Source: Paraphysoderma sedebokerense (Eukaryota; Blastocladiomycota; Physodermatomycetes; Physodermatales; Physodermataceae). Taken from it: 64,000 bases of DNA. Each line of letters starts with the position of its first letter. Within the stretch, counting starts at the first letter, position 1. This document shows positions 1 to 11,497 of this stretch, one piece after another. The notes beneath the pieces are model-generated. The model saw only the letters and a list, made by a program, of their open reading frames with translations, was not told where the DNA came from and made no database searches. A program made the position numbers and the translations under genes. The stretch spans positions 166,521 through 230,520 of the forward strand of contig JAHLJZ010000035.1 of assembly GCA_025602915.1 (NCBI GenBank). Reading direction: 5' to 3'.

Positions 1-1268
1 GAAATCCACACCGATCCAAAGGTAGTGATCCATTTAAATTAATATTGCCCACATTATTCATTATTGAACAGATCTATTGTAGAACACAGCGTACGTGGTA
101 GTCAGCGGGGCTAGAAAGAAAGTTGAAGAATTTGAACCAGAAGACAACGAAACCATAAAGTTAACAGGTAAGTATTCACCATCGTTTGACCTCACATTCT
201 TAATCCTACAGTCCTTTTTCTTACAATTTCACTTGGCTCGATAATCTGTAGACGCTGAAGAGGCGAAGAAATTGGCAACCAACGCCTTCTACAAATTGGA
301 GCATGCTGTAAAAGACGAACAGAAAGCAAAAGAATCGGCTCCAAGGATAACCGGTATATTAAAAGTCAACGACGATCTATGGAAAGACGATTTTCAACGA
401 AATCAGCTGCTGCGGCGGAAATTTAGGGTTGGTTTTTGATTACTCTGCCAAAACGTTTCGAATAAAAAGCACTAAACTTCCGTTCTCATAAATGTATGGA
501 ACACACAATTCATACAGACGGAGAAGAAACAAATCCAGGCCGTGGAAGCTCAAACTCGCGAAATACAAGATCGAAATGCTCTGAATATAGAGCTGGTTCC
601 AGAGTCATCTGAAGATAAAATTGCGGCAAAATTAATCAGTTTTGAAGGTCAGTTTACTCTCTACGCCATCTCTGTCCATGTTGTTACCCGGTATTCTATT
701 GCTGTTACAATATTTTGACAATTATAACTTCTTTTTATTTTGACTCATACCTTCATCACTTTCATTCTCTATCTAAATTACCTCATGGGGACTCACAGAC
801 AAAGCCCTCAAATCCATTCAAAAACGAAAAACAGAGTTATCCTTCGGCTCCATATTCAATTCACCTTCTTCCTCATCCCTGATCAAACCTTCAAATTCAA
901 ATTCAAAACTCAACCCAACGTCACGCTTATCTTCACTTCTAGCATCCAATCATTCTAATCCGAATGGAATCAATCTAGATTTAGGCCGCGGCCTTGGAAA
1001 AAATTATGATAAGAATAACACGGTACTAGGCAAACGAAGGCTAATAGGAAACGGAGACGTTGAAGTCGGCGTGATACCAAAGAAAATTGCCATCCAAAAC
1101 GAATTGGATGAATCCAGTAAACGGCGGAATCAAATCACTGAAAATGGAGACAAAGTTCAAAAGTCGATAAATGTAGCGGACGGAAGAGACACCACTAAGA
1201 ATGATTCAAAGTCGAATGGAACAGCATTAGTTGCATATGACAGTAGTAGTGGTAGTGAAGATTCGTGA
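1..1268 (+). CDS. saf4: Saf4/CCDC130-like splicing factor (YJU2/CWC16 family), 3' part
   Basis: The gene is cut at the left window edge. Exons read as 1-21, 83-167, 252-427, 518-647 and 799-1268, all with GT-AG introns. The conceptual protein starts inside the conserved family core: EIHTDPK, then NTAYVVVSGARRK, a KLEHAVKDEQKAKE stretch, and LWKDDFQRNQLLRRKFR, as in CCDC130/Saf4. A low-complexity Ser/Asn tail follows and ends in an acidic-serine stretch (LVAYDSSSGSEDS) close to the family C-terminus. Members are nuclear proteins that act with the spliceosome around its catalytic activation. The zinc-binding N-terminal half lies outside the window. The second intron-exon border (donor GTTGGT at 428) is the weakest call. 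Family assignment is confident; the choice of Saf4/CCDC130 over Yju2/CCDC94 rests on the C-terminal resemblance. Confidence 0.8.
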
Positions 1269-1998
1269 AATTCATGATCAACACCGAGAACAAATCTGAT
1301 AGTTTGAATATAATTTCTATGTAGACTATACCCATGTATATACGATTTTTGTATAACCCTGCATTTAGTTAACAGAAGCATCTATAATACACCTAATACT
1401 AAATATTTTTTTTTGCGCACAACCATTCCGGACAAAATTTGTCTCTTTATTTTTCCACCCACTCTTCAACTATTTTAAACAAATCTTTCAGATGCTATTA
1501 TGTTCTTATGAACCCTGTTCTGCTGTATTCACCACATCCAAAACTCTAAATTGAGCGCCGTCGTTCCAAGCTTTAATAATTAAAATTTTAGTCGAGTTTG
1601 TTCTTCTACGATTTGAAATGCCAGTAATAGATAGCATATAGTGACGATGCCACACCACAAACAGAGTCTGGGTCGAATTATTGCATTATTATTGCATCCG
1701 TGTATTATTCGGCATTCCGCCTTGAACTATGCGGTCAATGCTTTATGGGCGGAGCAACAAATTCGATTTTCTGTTATAGAGGAGTTCACACTTCACAGAA
1801 TACAGATCTTCAAGGATATCATGAGCCATTGAGCTACGCTTGAGCGACCTGTTGAATAATGGAGGACCGGTTTCGACAAAACATGTGTCATCACGTAAGT
1901 GTTTTAACAAATCGGTTTGGTTATAAAGGAGTCTTTTGCGAAAGAGGCAGAGAATGATAACTCTATACCAGATTCACACTCAACAACAATAACAACCA
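1269..1998. other. Intergenic, AT-rich
   Basis: This is the 730 bp between the Saf4-like stop and the DDE transposase start. It has runs of T near 1407-1416 and several short open frames with no recognisable content. Any left terminal inverted repeat of the Harbinger-like element should lie here, but I could not identify one by eye. Confidence 0.4.
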
Positions 1999-3221
1999 AT
2001 GTCGTTTTTGGACACGGAATTGTTACGTCTCCTGGAAGCATATAAAGAAGAGGACAACCTCTCCAGGGAGGAAAAACTTCAACTATTGCTTCTCCTTCTG
2101 CGATTCGCAAACAATCTTCGCAACAAATCCAGCGACAACAACACTCCACCATCGTCCACGGAGCCCCTTCCACCAACCGGTCCACCTGCTGCACTACCTC
2201 CACCTCCTCCTTCAATGTCACAGTCACCTTGGCAACACCTCTACGATAATGGCTCCGATGAAGAATTGATCCATGCCATCGGATTCAATCGACGTGGATT
2301 CGAACTTCTCCTGAAACCTTTCAGCAAGTACTACCAATCTGGACGATCTCTTAAATCGAAAGAAGAAAAACACGTCGGTCTTGCGATCATACTGACTTAT
2401 TATGTTTGGGATACTCATCATGGTCCGATCGGGGATATGTTTTGTATACCTACATGGAAAGTATCACAAATAATCACCAAAACCGAACTAGCACTCTCGA
2501 AAGCTTTGGAAGAACTTCCGGAAGCGAAAATAAAGTGGCCGGATTTTGACCAACAAAAGGAATGGGCTGAACTCGTTCAAAGTTGGGAACCAGTAGTGGA
2601 AAAAACATGGGGTTTTATTGATGGCCAGACTTTTTATATTCACGGACCAGTCGGGAACGACCTCAAAAATGCTCAGAAAAACCGGTGGTTTCGTGCAGAC
2701 GTTATTTCGAATGTGGCATGTTTCGGTGCGGATGGAAGTATAGTTTGGGCACGATTAAACTCACCAGTTGTCTGGAACGACGAAGAGAATTTTTGTCGGT
2801 TTATCGCTAAACTCGGGAACCCTGAAAAATCATTGTTAAATTACGGAGTTGTCGCTGATTCGGACTTCCCAGTTGACGAGTCAATGATTGAACGGATTGT
2901 TACTCCCGCAACAAGATGCGAAATACTAGAAGCTGCTCCTCGCCTCCAACCATGTAAGATCTGAATTAATTCACTTATCATACACTTATGTTACATCTTC
3001 TAATTTACAATCATAACGATCAATTAGGGCTAATTAAGAAGTCCAACGCTATTAGTACCGTCCAGCGAAGAATCGGAGAGGGCATGTTTACAATATCCCA
3101 AATATTCAGAAGACTTTGTTCACCGTTACCGTTTAATCCGTATCTTCGTCAACGGAGGTTAAAAAATATTTACTTGTTGTATAATGTTCGGGTTCGGACG
3201 GGACTCACGAGACCGAATTAA
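1999..3221 (+). CDS. HARBI1/PIF-Harbinger-like DDE endonuclease (DDE_Tnp_4 type)
   Basis: Two exons, 1999-2953 and 3028-3221, give about 382 residues. The joined frame is open throughout, so the gene looks intact. Residues 1-75 hold a Leu-rich helix and a Pro-rich linker. The nuclease core follows: first acid D208 in WGFIDGQ, second D287 in VVADSDFP, and a candidate third acid E336 in the second exon (RRIGEGMF), 49 residues after D287, which is the usual spacing. The C-terminus (LYNVRVRTGL) resembles the end of fungal plant-transposase-like endonucleases. The intron is GTAAGA...TTAG; without it the protein would lose the third catalytic acid. No Myb-like partner gene or terminal repeats were found nearby. 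It could be a mobile-element gene or a domesticated HARBI1-like protein. Confidence 0.72.
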
Positions 3222-4582
3222 GCGATACAAACTGAAAAAATTTCACGGAAATATATTGTAAAATTGTAAATGAACTTCGTTTGCGTAGGAATATGTCATG
3301 AATATCGTTTTGTTCTATCATACATGCAAAACAATCTGCAAGAGTGTCCTGTTGAATTTCAGCAGAGTTTGGCGCGTGAATTGAAAGATACTCCATGTAA
3401 CGACTCTGCTGCGTTTGAATTTATCTGTTTAAATACATGTGAATCTGCATTAGACAGAGTAGGTTCATATTCTAGACATAGCATTTCAAATACAAATGTA
3501 ATACTGTGCTCCAATTTAAAGTAGATAAATCTGTTTAAGATTCGTGCGAAGCAAATATTTTTGCCTCTAGTAACCCGCTCGCGCGGTGGTAAGTTTTTAT
3601 AAAATTAGAGTGATTATAGGAATTCAAAATATAGTATTCTGAGAGTCTTTTTGAAAATTTAGATGTTGTTTGCCTGGTCGTCTCCAGGTAAGTCCTTTCC
3701 CCGGTCTTTTTCAACTGCCAAGATACACCAAGATAGTTGTCGTCACCCTCGGACAATAGCCATGCATGCAGCAAACACGGAGTCACCAACCATGGAACAT
3801 GTTGAATCCAAACGCCAATCTGGGAATCACCGCACTACATTGACACAAAACAATATTATTCAAGCACAGCCAGGTGACCACACCTACCACCATTCTTTTC
3901 CCCACAAGGCGCAAAAAATTCCCCCTTGAATTCTGATACAGTACAGAGTGGACTTTGGCGGGAGATTGGTGGCCGAAACGTCGAATCTTGCATCCATTTT
4001 TCAGAATCCCAGGGTGGCGTTTCGGGATACGGAGGATTCAAACAGTATTCAAACACCAAATCAGGGTGATGATAATTTTTTCGGTGATCTGTGATACTAT
4101 TGTCTTGCCAGTTGCCACCCTGTGTTGTCGCGCATGCACAGAAACAATATGCTTTGTTTGAAGGTAACCAGCATGGAGCTGGTGCTTTGGCAAAATTTCT
4201 CGGGCGATTTCCTTTTTCCTCCTTTCGTGTTCTGATTTGGGTACTTTTGTTAAAGGCCATTGAGTGCAACAAACGATATATCCTATTCTACGATTCAGTT
4301 CAACTTAAAATCTCCCAAGTATTCATTTGGGAATCGTTTGGTGATCGACAATTTGTTCGTAACAGAGTCAAGAGTCAAGTCACCTTAACCATTTCTGGTT
4401 CCGTTTTGACACCGAATTCCCGCTTTGGCTGCTGTTCCTCTGCCATTATTCAATCTCAGGTCTCCTTTGGCTACTATCAATCAAAGAAACATACTAGAAC
4501 TTCAAACATTTCTTGATACCCATAGTCAAGAATTGAAGAATTACAAGCACCGATAGCTTTGAGCAAAAGGAGAAGATAAAAA
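3222..4582. other. Long intergenic stretch
   Basis: These 1.36 kb separate the DDE transposase from the C1/DysF gene. Open frames of 60-140 codons occur on both strands and overlap each other, but none has a recognisable domain, compositional support or a convincing splice structure. It probably holds the 3' remains of the transposable element and the promoter of the next gene. Confidence 0.4.
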
Positions 4583-7520
4583 ATGCCGGCTATGGATTTC
4601 GCTCAGGAGTTACATCCTGCCCATCAATTTAAAATTAAAACCTATTCTTCCCCGACTTTTTGTGATTGTTGCGATAAATTATTGTGGGGTTTAGTTCGAC
4701 AGGTTAGTTAATTGCGACGAAAAAGTGCTTAGCCCCTTTTTCCTTCTTGTCGCTTTCTTTATTGTTATTCTTGGGAATGCTTCAGGATTGGCTTTCTTCA
4801 CATTTATTTTGAACTATAATATGGCAATATTTAAAAGAGCCTAGACGGGTTCTTGGATGCAATTTTAATTGGAATGAGAGGAAACCGGTTAACTTGTGAT
4901 GAAAGGACTAACGGTTCTTCTGTTTATTTCATTTTGTTTTGTTCTGTTGCACAGGGTCTCCAATGTTCAAGTAAGTAATACATTTTTGATTTGTTTATTT
5001 TGAGTGAGAAGGCTTTCCTCAATGCTATATGAGTTTGGTAAATGGGCTGGGATATTAGTTGTTCATCTGTCATTTGATCACTCCGGTGACCCCTTCGTTC
5101 ATTAATTGAGCTTCCCGTAGTGTTCATTCTGTCCTGAGTTCTCTTCTGTCAATCTTTCTGTTTGTATTATGGTAATTAACTCATCACCATTTTGCAGAGT
5201 GCGGATTTAATGTTCACATCAAATGCAAAGATCTTGTTGAAACTTTCTGTTCGGAACGTCGATCTCCTTCATTAAGAGACAGTTCATCCACATACTCTTT
5301 CCCATCCCCCCGCTCGGCTGACTTTGAAAGCGAAACTCATCAATCGGTTGACGAAGAAACCTATTTCTCATCGTTAAACGAACAACAACCATCTTCCGGT
5401 TCGTCGGGCCGTAGAGTACAATTAGCAAAGTCATCAAGTACACCTCTGCTCAATAAACTTTCCCCTCAAGTTTCCGCCAAAACTATCTCTCATATTCAAC
5501 GAGTTCAAAAATCCTCCTCCTCTAAGGGTTCTCAAAATCGAAAACTCATTACCTCAGGCTCAGCTGGGTCTTCTATGTCCGGTGCGAGTAGTTCCGGATC
5601 CAAAAAAGGTTTGACAGGAATCATCGATAATTTACTCGTCAATACATCTATTCATGCTGCAAAGATGGAAGAAAACAGAAAAGATCCTGGCCTCAATCTA
5701 TTGACTACCACCCCGAAGAATCTGACGAAATTTGTCCACCGTGTTGGTGGGTTGAGACAATTCGAGAAAGATGTTAAAGAACTGTTCACTTGGAAAGACC
5801 CGATTAAAACTTTGTTGGCGATGGCTGTGTGGACTATCATGTGTATGTATCTTCCCTGTCTTTCCCCTTGGTATGGATATTCGTGCATAAGTTAACCTGT
5901 GACTCCGTAAATTATTAGGTCTCAATCCAATTCTTTTCACCATCGCACCTCACCTTGCTCTCATCTATCATCTCGCCCGATCATATTATGGTAAAACTCG
6001 TCGTCGAGCACTTGGTGTTCCCGAGCCACATTCAGAAGCTGGTCCACCCAATTTGAAACCCTCCGAGTACAAAGCTAATCTCCAATTCATTCAAAACAGC
6101 ATGGGCATGTTTTGTGACGCATACGATATGATTCAAGTATTGTCCCGGGAATACTTGAGTTGGAAAGAATATGCACCGTCAGATAAATCAAAGTCCAGTG
6201 ACCATCATCATGAGAAAACTCGCAACCCGACTATGCTTACATTCCAGCTTGCGTTATCAATGATCCCTCCTACCTTGCTCTTATTTAATTATGTTTCAAT
6301 TCCCCATTTAATGCTTTTCGGTGGATTATTCAACTTTTTGGTGAACACACCATTCTTCATGGCTCTACACGATACCTTTGCTCCTATCTTGAAGGAACTG
6401 TTGAACGAGAATTGGCAATTTGCTAGAGGAGTTGCCAAGAAATGGCCCGAAGTTGTCAAAGTTAAACATGGCAAAACTAGTCAAAAAGGTGATGGCATTT
6501 ATCAAGTCGCGATATACGAAAACCAAAGGTATGTGTAAATACTGATGTGATGTATTACGTGTTGTTGGCAAAAGTCTAACCGAACAAATTTAACACCTGT
6601 GTAGATGGTGGCTCGGTCTTGGATTTATTAATTACCTCCTCACTCACGAACGCCCGGCTTGGTCTGACTACACCGGTTCCATTCCTCTGCCACCCAAAAA
6701 CACTTATGCTCCACCTCCGGGTTACGTTTTTATTGATGACAATTGGTCTTTGGATTACAATTGGTCAGTCAGTAAAACCGATAATGATGGATGGGTGTAT
6801 ACCGATCATAACTGGAATCAAGAAAGGTACACACCTGGAGTTGGTAGTTTAACAAGAAGACGAAAATGGGTGAGAAGAGTCCAACGAGTGAATCAGCGTG
6901 AATCTAGTGCCGGCTTGGGTATAACGAATGGCAACGTGGACAATGAACAAGAATTGAAAGAGAAAGAAGTTAGAAGGTTATCCGGTATTGTGGATTTACC
7001 TGTAAAATTTGCTACCGCGCAAGATGAGCCATCTCCGTCAGAATCAGCTCCTGTTACCCCCACATCTCCGACTTCTATGACCGAGCCTTCCACGCCTGAC
7101 ATATCCTCAAAACCTCAGCAAGCCGTCCTTCCGACTCCTTCAGCTACTCCGATTTCTTCGCCGCCTCCTTCCGTCTCTTCTCGTCGGTCAGATGTGAACG
7201 AACCTGAATCTGATCTCGAAACTTTACATCATGCACAATCTGAAGAAGCGACAGAGGAAGCCGACATGGAACCGCGATCGCCAGTAGCTGGTGAACATGA
7301 GTACGAATACGTCATTGAATTAGCAAACGGAAAGCAAATCATTGTTGATGACCTTGATTCATTGAAAGAATTAAAAGGATTGACATCGTTAGATAACGTA
7401 GAAGTTGAAATGGACGAAGACAAAACTGGGGAAGTGACGAAGAGGTCAACAAAAGATAAGGCCAAAATGGATGTGGAAAGCGGGCCAGAATCGAAGGTTG
7501 AGGCTAAAAAAGATGTTTAA
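4583..7520 (+). CDS. C1 zinc finger - Pex30-like membrane domain - DysF protein
   Basis: Exons 4583-4702, 4955-4970 (a 16-nt micro-exon), 5198-5842, 5919-6528 and 6605-7520 give 768 residues. The N-terminus is a complete C1 domain with ligands H14, C27, C30, C44, C47, H52, C55 and C63 in canonical spacing; the micro-exon encodes C44. A Ser-rich linker follows, then a Pex24/Pex30-type membrane region with hydrophobic segments around [15 protein letters not shown] and the [19 protein letters not shown] stretch. A dysferlin-type DysF domain comes next ([42 protein letters not shown]). The C-terminal 200 residues are acidic, Pro/Ser-rich and probably disordered. Pex30-family proteins sit in the ER membrane at sites of peroxisome and lipid-droplet formation. 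The C1 domain suggests diacylglycerol or lipid sensing by inference; it could instead be an atypical C1 that does not bind lipid. The start is the first ATG of the open exon. Confidence 0.82.
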
Positions 7521-7977
7521 AGCATTTAGACGATTTTTCTTTTGTCTTTTGGGGTTGGCACAGTGAGATTTGCTGAGTAGATTTAGCATGACAACGTTGT
7601 AGTTGTATTTTTTTGGCTCGGTTTGATCGTTGTCTTTGATCTAGTAATTCGTATATTGTATTCATTACGTATAATCGACTTAATTCAAATCTTGGTGGTG
7701 TTTTGAAAGATTAAAATTGTATGCACTGATATCAAAGCCATTCCGGGACCGTTCAGTATCCGTATTTGGTGCAAAGGCCCAGCAACACACTTATTATGTT
7801 TTGTAAATACTTTATTGGTTGTGGCATATAATTGCACAATTATCTAAGGAGGAAAAAATAAAGTCTAATATGGAGTGTCTATGAATTACTTTTGTGTCTA
7901 TGAATTACTTAAATTACGGAATCATTTGTCTAGTAGGAGATCATCGATTATAATTAAAACTTAGAGAAATAGGAGCT
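7521..7977. other. Convergent 3' intergenic region
   Basis: This is the 457 bp between two convergent genes (DysF protein and macro-domain gene A). It is AT-rich and contains one exact 17-bp direct repeat, listed separately. No coding signal was seen. Confidence 0.5.
7875..7910. repeat. 17-bp direct repeat, two copies
   Basis: GTGTCTATGAATTACTT occurs at 7875-7891 and again at 7894-7910 with two bases between. It lies downstream of the macro-domain gene A stop codon (7978), in its likely 3' UTR. Replication slippage is the simplest origin. Confidence 0.9.
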
Positions 7978-9008
7978 TCAAAACATGCGTCGTAAAGCTT
8001 CCTGCATTCTTTGCAACTCTCTCCAGGCCTCTTTAGTGAACACTTCAAACCGTTTAATTCCCCACGACCATTTCAATAAAAACAGATCTTCCTTTGGATT
8101 CATCCGCGCCTTACTCAATTTTCTTTGGACGACGGTATACTCGAATAAATCATAACGATTGTAAAAATTTGTGAGGGCAGTGACATGTTGCGTGGCTGCC
8201 TCTTCCGGACCAACTCCACCTACACCGGTACCAAGGGTTGTACAGAGAACTGAGCTAATGAATGTGTGGCCGCTGTTGGGGTTTTGAAGGACCATACGAT
8301 TATGGTCGTAGACTGACAACATGATTGCCCTTTTAAAGTAGAATTAGTTTATACAAGTAACAATGAATCTGATAGTGAAATATAATACGGAGAGAAAATT
8401 ACCACATGACGTTGTACAGAATCCTGGGGTTCCTAATCATCTCCGGTATATACATTGTTGGAGCATGAGCGACATACGGAATTCGAGGATGACCAGTTTT
8501 AACGATTTCTGAAGTTCCGACCGGTTGTTCCCCTCCGTACTTTTGGACAATCATGGTCTGAACTTTTTCAGGAAAGAAATCTTTTCCAAAGTAGCTCCAA
8601 AGAACATCGTCGAATCCGCCGTCTCCGTGGCCGATAGAGTTGGCCGGGGAAACTGTAATTTGGATCGAACAACCAATCAAAGTGAAATTCAGTGACTAGT
8701 CGCCAAAGGTAAACAGGTTTGTGAATATTAATATACATACCAACACAATCATATGGTCTTTGTAATCTTTCAAAATCTACAAGTTCAGACTCTACTTTGA
8801 TTCCTTTCGGGAAATAAGCTGTATCCAAGACTTGTGAAAAAGCATTCACGATAGCAGGTTTAGTGTTGATAAAAGTTACTTGAAATCGAGCGGCTGGATC
8901 ATTAGACCAATGTGGAAAAGGATTTTCATCTGGATTTACTCCATAACTCAATGTAAAGAGAATTGACAACTGGAGGATAGCAATAGAGACTATTCTGTTT
9001 ACGAACAT
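7978..9008 (-). CDS. Secreted macro-domain protein A
   Basis: Exons on the minus strand are 9008-8741, 8652-8403 and 8329-7978, giving 289 residues. Residues 1 to about 23 form a signal peptide (short basic start, then a hydrophobic stretch IVSIAILQLSILFTLSYG). The remainder is a macro domain: loop 1 DCVVSPANSIGHGDGGFD, then GTSEIVKTGHPRIPYVAHAPTM, and phosphate loop 2 TTLGTGVGGVGPEEAA. This pattern is closest to the bacterial and phage macro-domain group that begins with a SPANSxG motif. Macro domains bind, and often remove, ADP-ribose. The secretory location is inferred from the signal peptide and is unusual, since most macro proteins are cytosolic or nuclear. A tandem paralogue lies upstream on the same strand with identical intron positions and phases. 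Substrate and host role cannot be told from sequence. Confidence 0.75.
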
Positions 9009-9562
9009 GTTCGATCCGAAAGAGTTAGCCTCTCAGAAGGATTGGGGGATACTTTATAGTTCAACACAGATCGGAGGAGTGGAAACATTGCAGTTTGCGA
9101 TGGTATTGTCATGATGACCGCTAAAGGGTTCGAGTTGCTTCATGATGCGTTTCGCCCCGTTATGCGACGCGAAGTAGGGGGAATCGGAGCTTGCGCAAGC
9201 TGATGCAGATGGTTTTGGTGCAGGAGTAAGTATGATATTATTGCGCTAAAGCCCAATAACAATGCATTGTAACTTTTGCGTATATTATTTTTGCCTTTAC
9301 ACCCGCGATCCGACACTCATGACGATATCAGTGTAGTGATTAATAATAGATTCGATTTTTCAATCGAACAATTGAAACATTGAATCGACAGTTGGGGAGG
9401 TAGCAAATTTTCTCAATTGGAAGTCAATCGCAACATTCGTCAGGAAAGAAATGTAAAGAAATTTTGGTCGGTATTCTATAGCGTGGCTCTGTTGCTATGT
9501 ATGCATAGTAAATTTTACGATTTACATTTATAAATAAATAACTGTAACAATACTGAAAGAGT
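9009..9562. other. Spacer between the macro-domain paralogues
   Basis: These 554 bp hold the promoter of gene A and the 3' flank of gene B. A GC-rich patch (about 9150-9220) sits in AT-rich surroundings. No open frame of interest was seen. Confidence 0.45.
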
Positions 9563-10654
9563 CTACTTCAATTCATCCCTCACAATCCCCTCTTTCATCC
9601 TTTTTAGATACAAAAATTCCTCATAATCTTTCTTGGAAAATATGTCTTCCCTCTTCAAGCCCCAATCCCACTTTAAAAGAAAAGGCGCATCTTTCCTCGG
9701 ATGAAGCTTGACGTTATCATGTTCCCTTTTCAAAGAATTATACTCAAAAATTGTGTATCTGTTATAAAAATTGGTCAACGCCCTGATGTGCTGTTCCGCG
9801 GCAACATTCGGTCGCATTGCCCCAACACCTGTGCCAAGAGTAGTGCAAAGCACTGAACTGATAAATTTGTCTTGACCGTTAAGGTTCCGCAGTACATTCA
9901 AATTGTGTTGATAGACCGACAACATAATGGCCCTGAAGTTCAACATAAAATGTCAGATGGATGTACCCGATGAACTAAGGTAATGAAGGTGAAAAGATAA
10001 CATACCACATGGCAATGTACGCATTCTGGGTATCCTTAATTATATCTGGAAGGTACATTGTCGGTGCATGTGCAACATATGGGATTTTTGGATGTCCGGT
10101 TCGCACGATTTCGCTTGTTCCAATCGGTTGTTCCCCGCCGTACTTTTCTACGATCATGGACTGCACTTTGACCGGGAAAAAATCATGTCCAAAGTATTCC
10201 CAGAGAACATCATCGAAACCACCATCACCATGGCCGATGGAGTTTGCCGGAGAAACTGTTCAACGTTGTCGTTACAATCAGAAAATGAAGCAGAGCAAAG
10301 GAAAATTCATTAATTAAATTTCTTTAGATCACAGTATAATAGAGTAGAAGGGGACACCACCGGAAACCTACCAACACAATCAAAAGGTTCTTGTAAGTCG
10401 TTGAAGTCTTGCAATTTGACTTCTACGGTGATTCCCCTCGGGATATGGGCGATATCCAACGACTTTTGGAAAGCGGCAACGATATTTGCGTCTCGGTTGA
10501 TAAAAGTGACCTTGAATCTGGCGGCCGGATCGTTGGTAATAGGAAGGAAGGGATTGGCGTTACTATTCATAATGACGGAGAGCGAACTTCGTGCGAATAT
10601 GAAGATGAACAAGATGCAGCAGCACAGGTAGGACGTAGAATTCATCGTCATCAA
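9563..10654 (-). CDS. Secreted macro-domain protein B
   Basis: Exons 10654-10372, 10255-10006 and 9932-9563 give 300 residues. The start (MMTMNSTSY) leads into a strongly hydrophobic signal peptide (LCCCILFIFIFA). The macro domain is intact: DCVVSPANSIGHGDGGFD, GTSEIVRTGHPKIPYVAHAPTM, and loop 2 TTLGTGVGAMRPNVAA. Exon 2 is 250 nt in both A and B and both introns fall at the same codons and phases, so the pair arose by tandem gene duplication. The two differ at many positions, so the duplication is old relative to the 18-kb block further right. The tail is Lys/Glu-rich. A palindromic TCACGTGA lies 59 bp upstream of the ATG. Function is inferred to be ADP-ribose binding or hydrolysis in the secretory pathway or outside the cell. 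Confidence 0.75.
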
Positions 10655-11497
10655 TTTGTCGTCGCAACGGAGGGAATGCTCGCGAGGCCCGACGCAGCTA
10701 TTTAAGTGGAATTCACGTGACTTTTGTTTCGGACTTTTTTACGATCTGGACCCTCTCATCCCTCTTCAGCCCTCCGTTTCAAGATCCCAAATCGATACAT
10801 ATTATGCCCCACATTATTTACCAGTCTTATTATTAAAAATAAGGGATGGAGGTCGTCGATGGAAACAGAAAAAGCAACGCGCAGATGAATCGGCCGGGCA
10901 CTGGCATGCACGAATTTGATCCATTTTGAAACGACGTAGGTTATGCCGATGAATGCTCCTTCGACTTAGTTCGAGACCATTTGATGCCAACGTTTACCCT
11001 CTCCTTTGCCGCTCTTAGGCTGTGTCCAATTTCGACCCAGACGCCTAAGACGGCCTAGTGTGTTGCGGTGCCGGCTTTAATTAGGGTCTGATCAGACTGA
11101 CGGAGAAATGCACTCTGATGAGCCAAGGAGAAAGACAACGACTCTGCACTAAAGCCATGGAGATGAGAATACCCTTATTGTGCCTAGTTAAACTTAATTT
11201 GATGCGGGGTATGGAATTAAATTGTCTAATGTTGGATGCTATACGGGGGTTCCTGATCCAGTGACCCGGATACCTGGCGCCCCGAGTGAGACGGCACGAA
11301 TGCTGATTGTCCACTGATGCGGAATGATGCCACGGCGACAACCCATCTGGCGCTCATATTTTCTCAAGAGTCTCGCATGTAGCACAAGTATATAGAATAT
11401 CCTCTCTTTTCTCCGTCCGACTCTCCCTCAAATTCTGGTTGCCCTCGTCTGTGTAGTGTGTCCTGCTGCTGAAAGAGTAATCTCAATTGCTGTATCA
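10655..11497. other. Divergent promoter region
   Basis: These 843 bp lie between macro gene B (minus) and the lipase gene (plus). The half next to macro B is AT-rich with a TATTTAAG box near 10700 and a TCACGTGA palindrome. The half next to the lipase (about 11040-11340) is GC-richer with scattered short inverted segments. No gene was recognised. Confidence 0.4.
10713..10720. promoter_or_regulatory. CACGTG palindrome upstream of macro gene B
   Basis: TCACGTGA, an 8-bp perfect palindrome with an E-box CACGTG core, sits 59 bp 5' of the macro B start codon. bHLH factors of the Cbf1/USF/Pho4 type bind such sites. Function is inferred from position only. Confidence 0.3.

Noticed and set aside
3856-4516. 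Overlapping open frames of about 140 codons on both strands upstream of the C1/DysF gene
   Set aside because: They overlap antisense to each other, have no recognisable domains and no consistent splice links.
9563-9580. KDEL-like ER retention signal at the end of macro protein B (RDELK)
   Set aside because: Retrieval signals must end in xDEL; here a Lys follows the Leu, so the signal is not expected to work.
11090-11140. Hammerhead-ribozyme-like core (CTGATGA...GAAA) in the promoter region of lipase 1
   Set aside because: The bases that should close stem II do not pair and no matching stem I/III arms or NUH cleavage site could be found.
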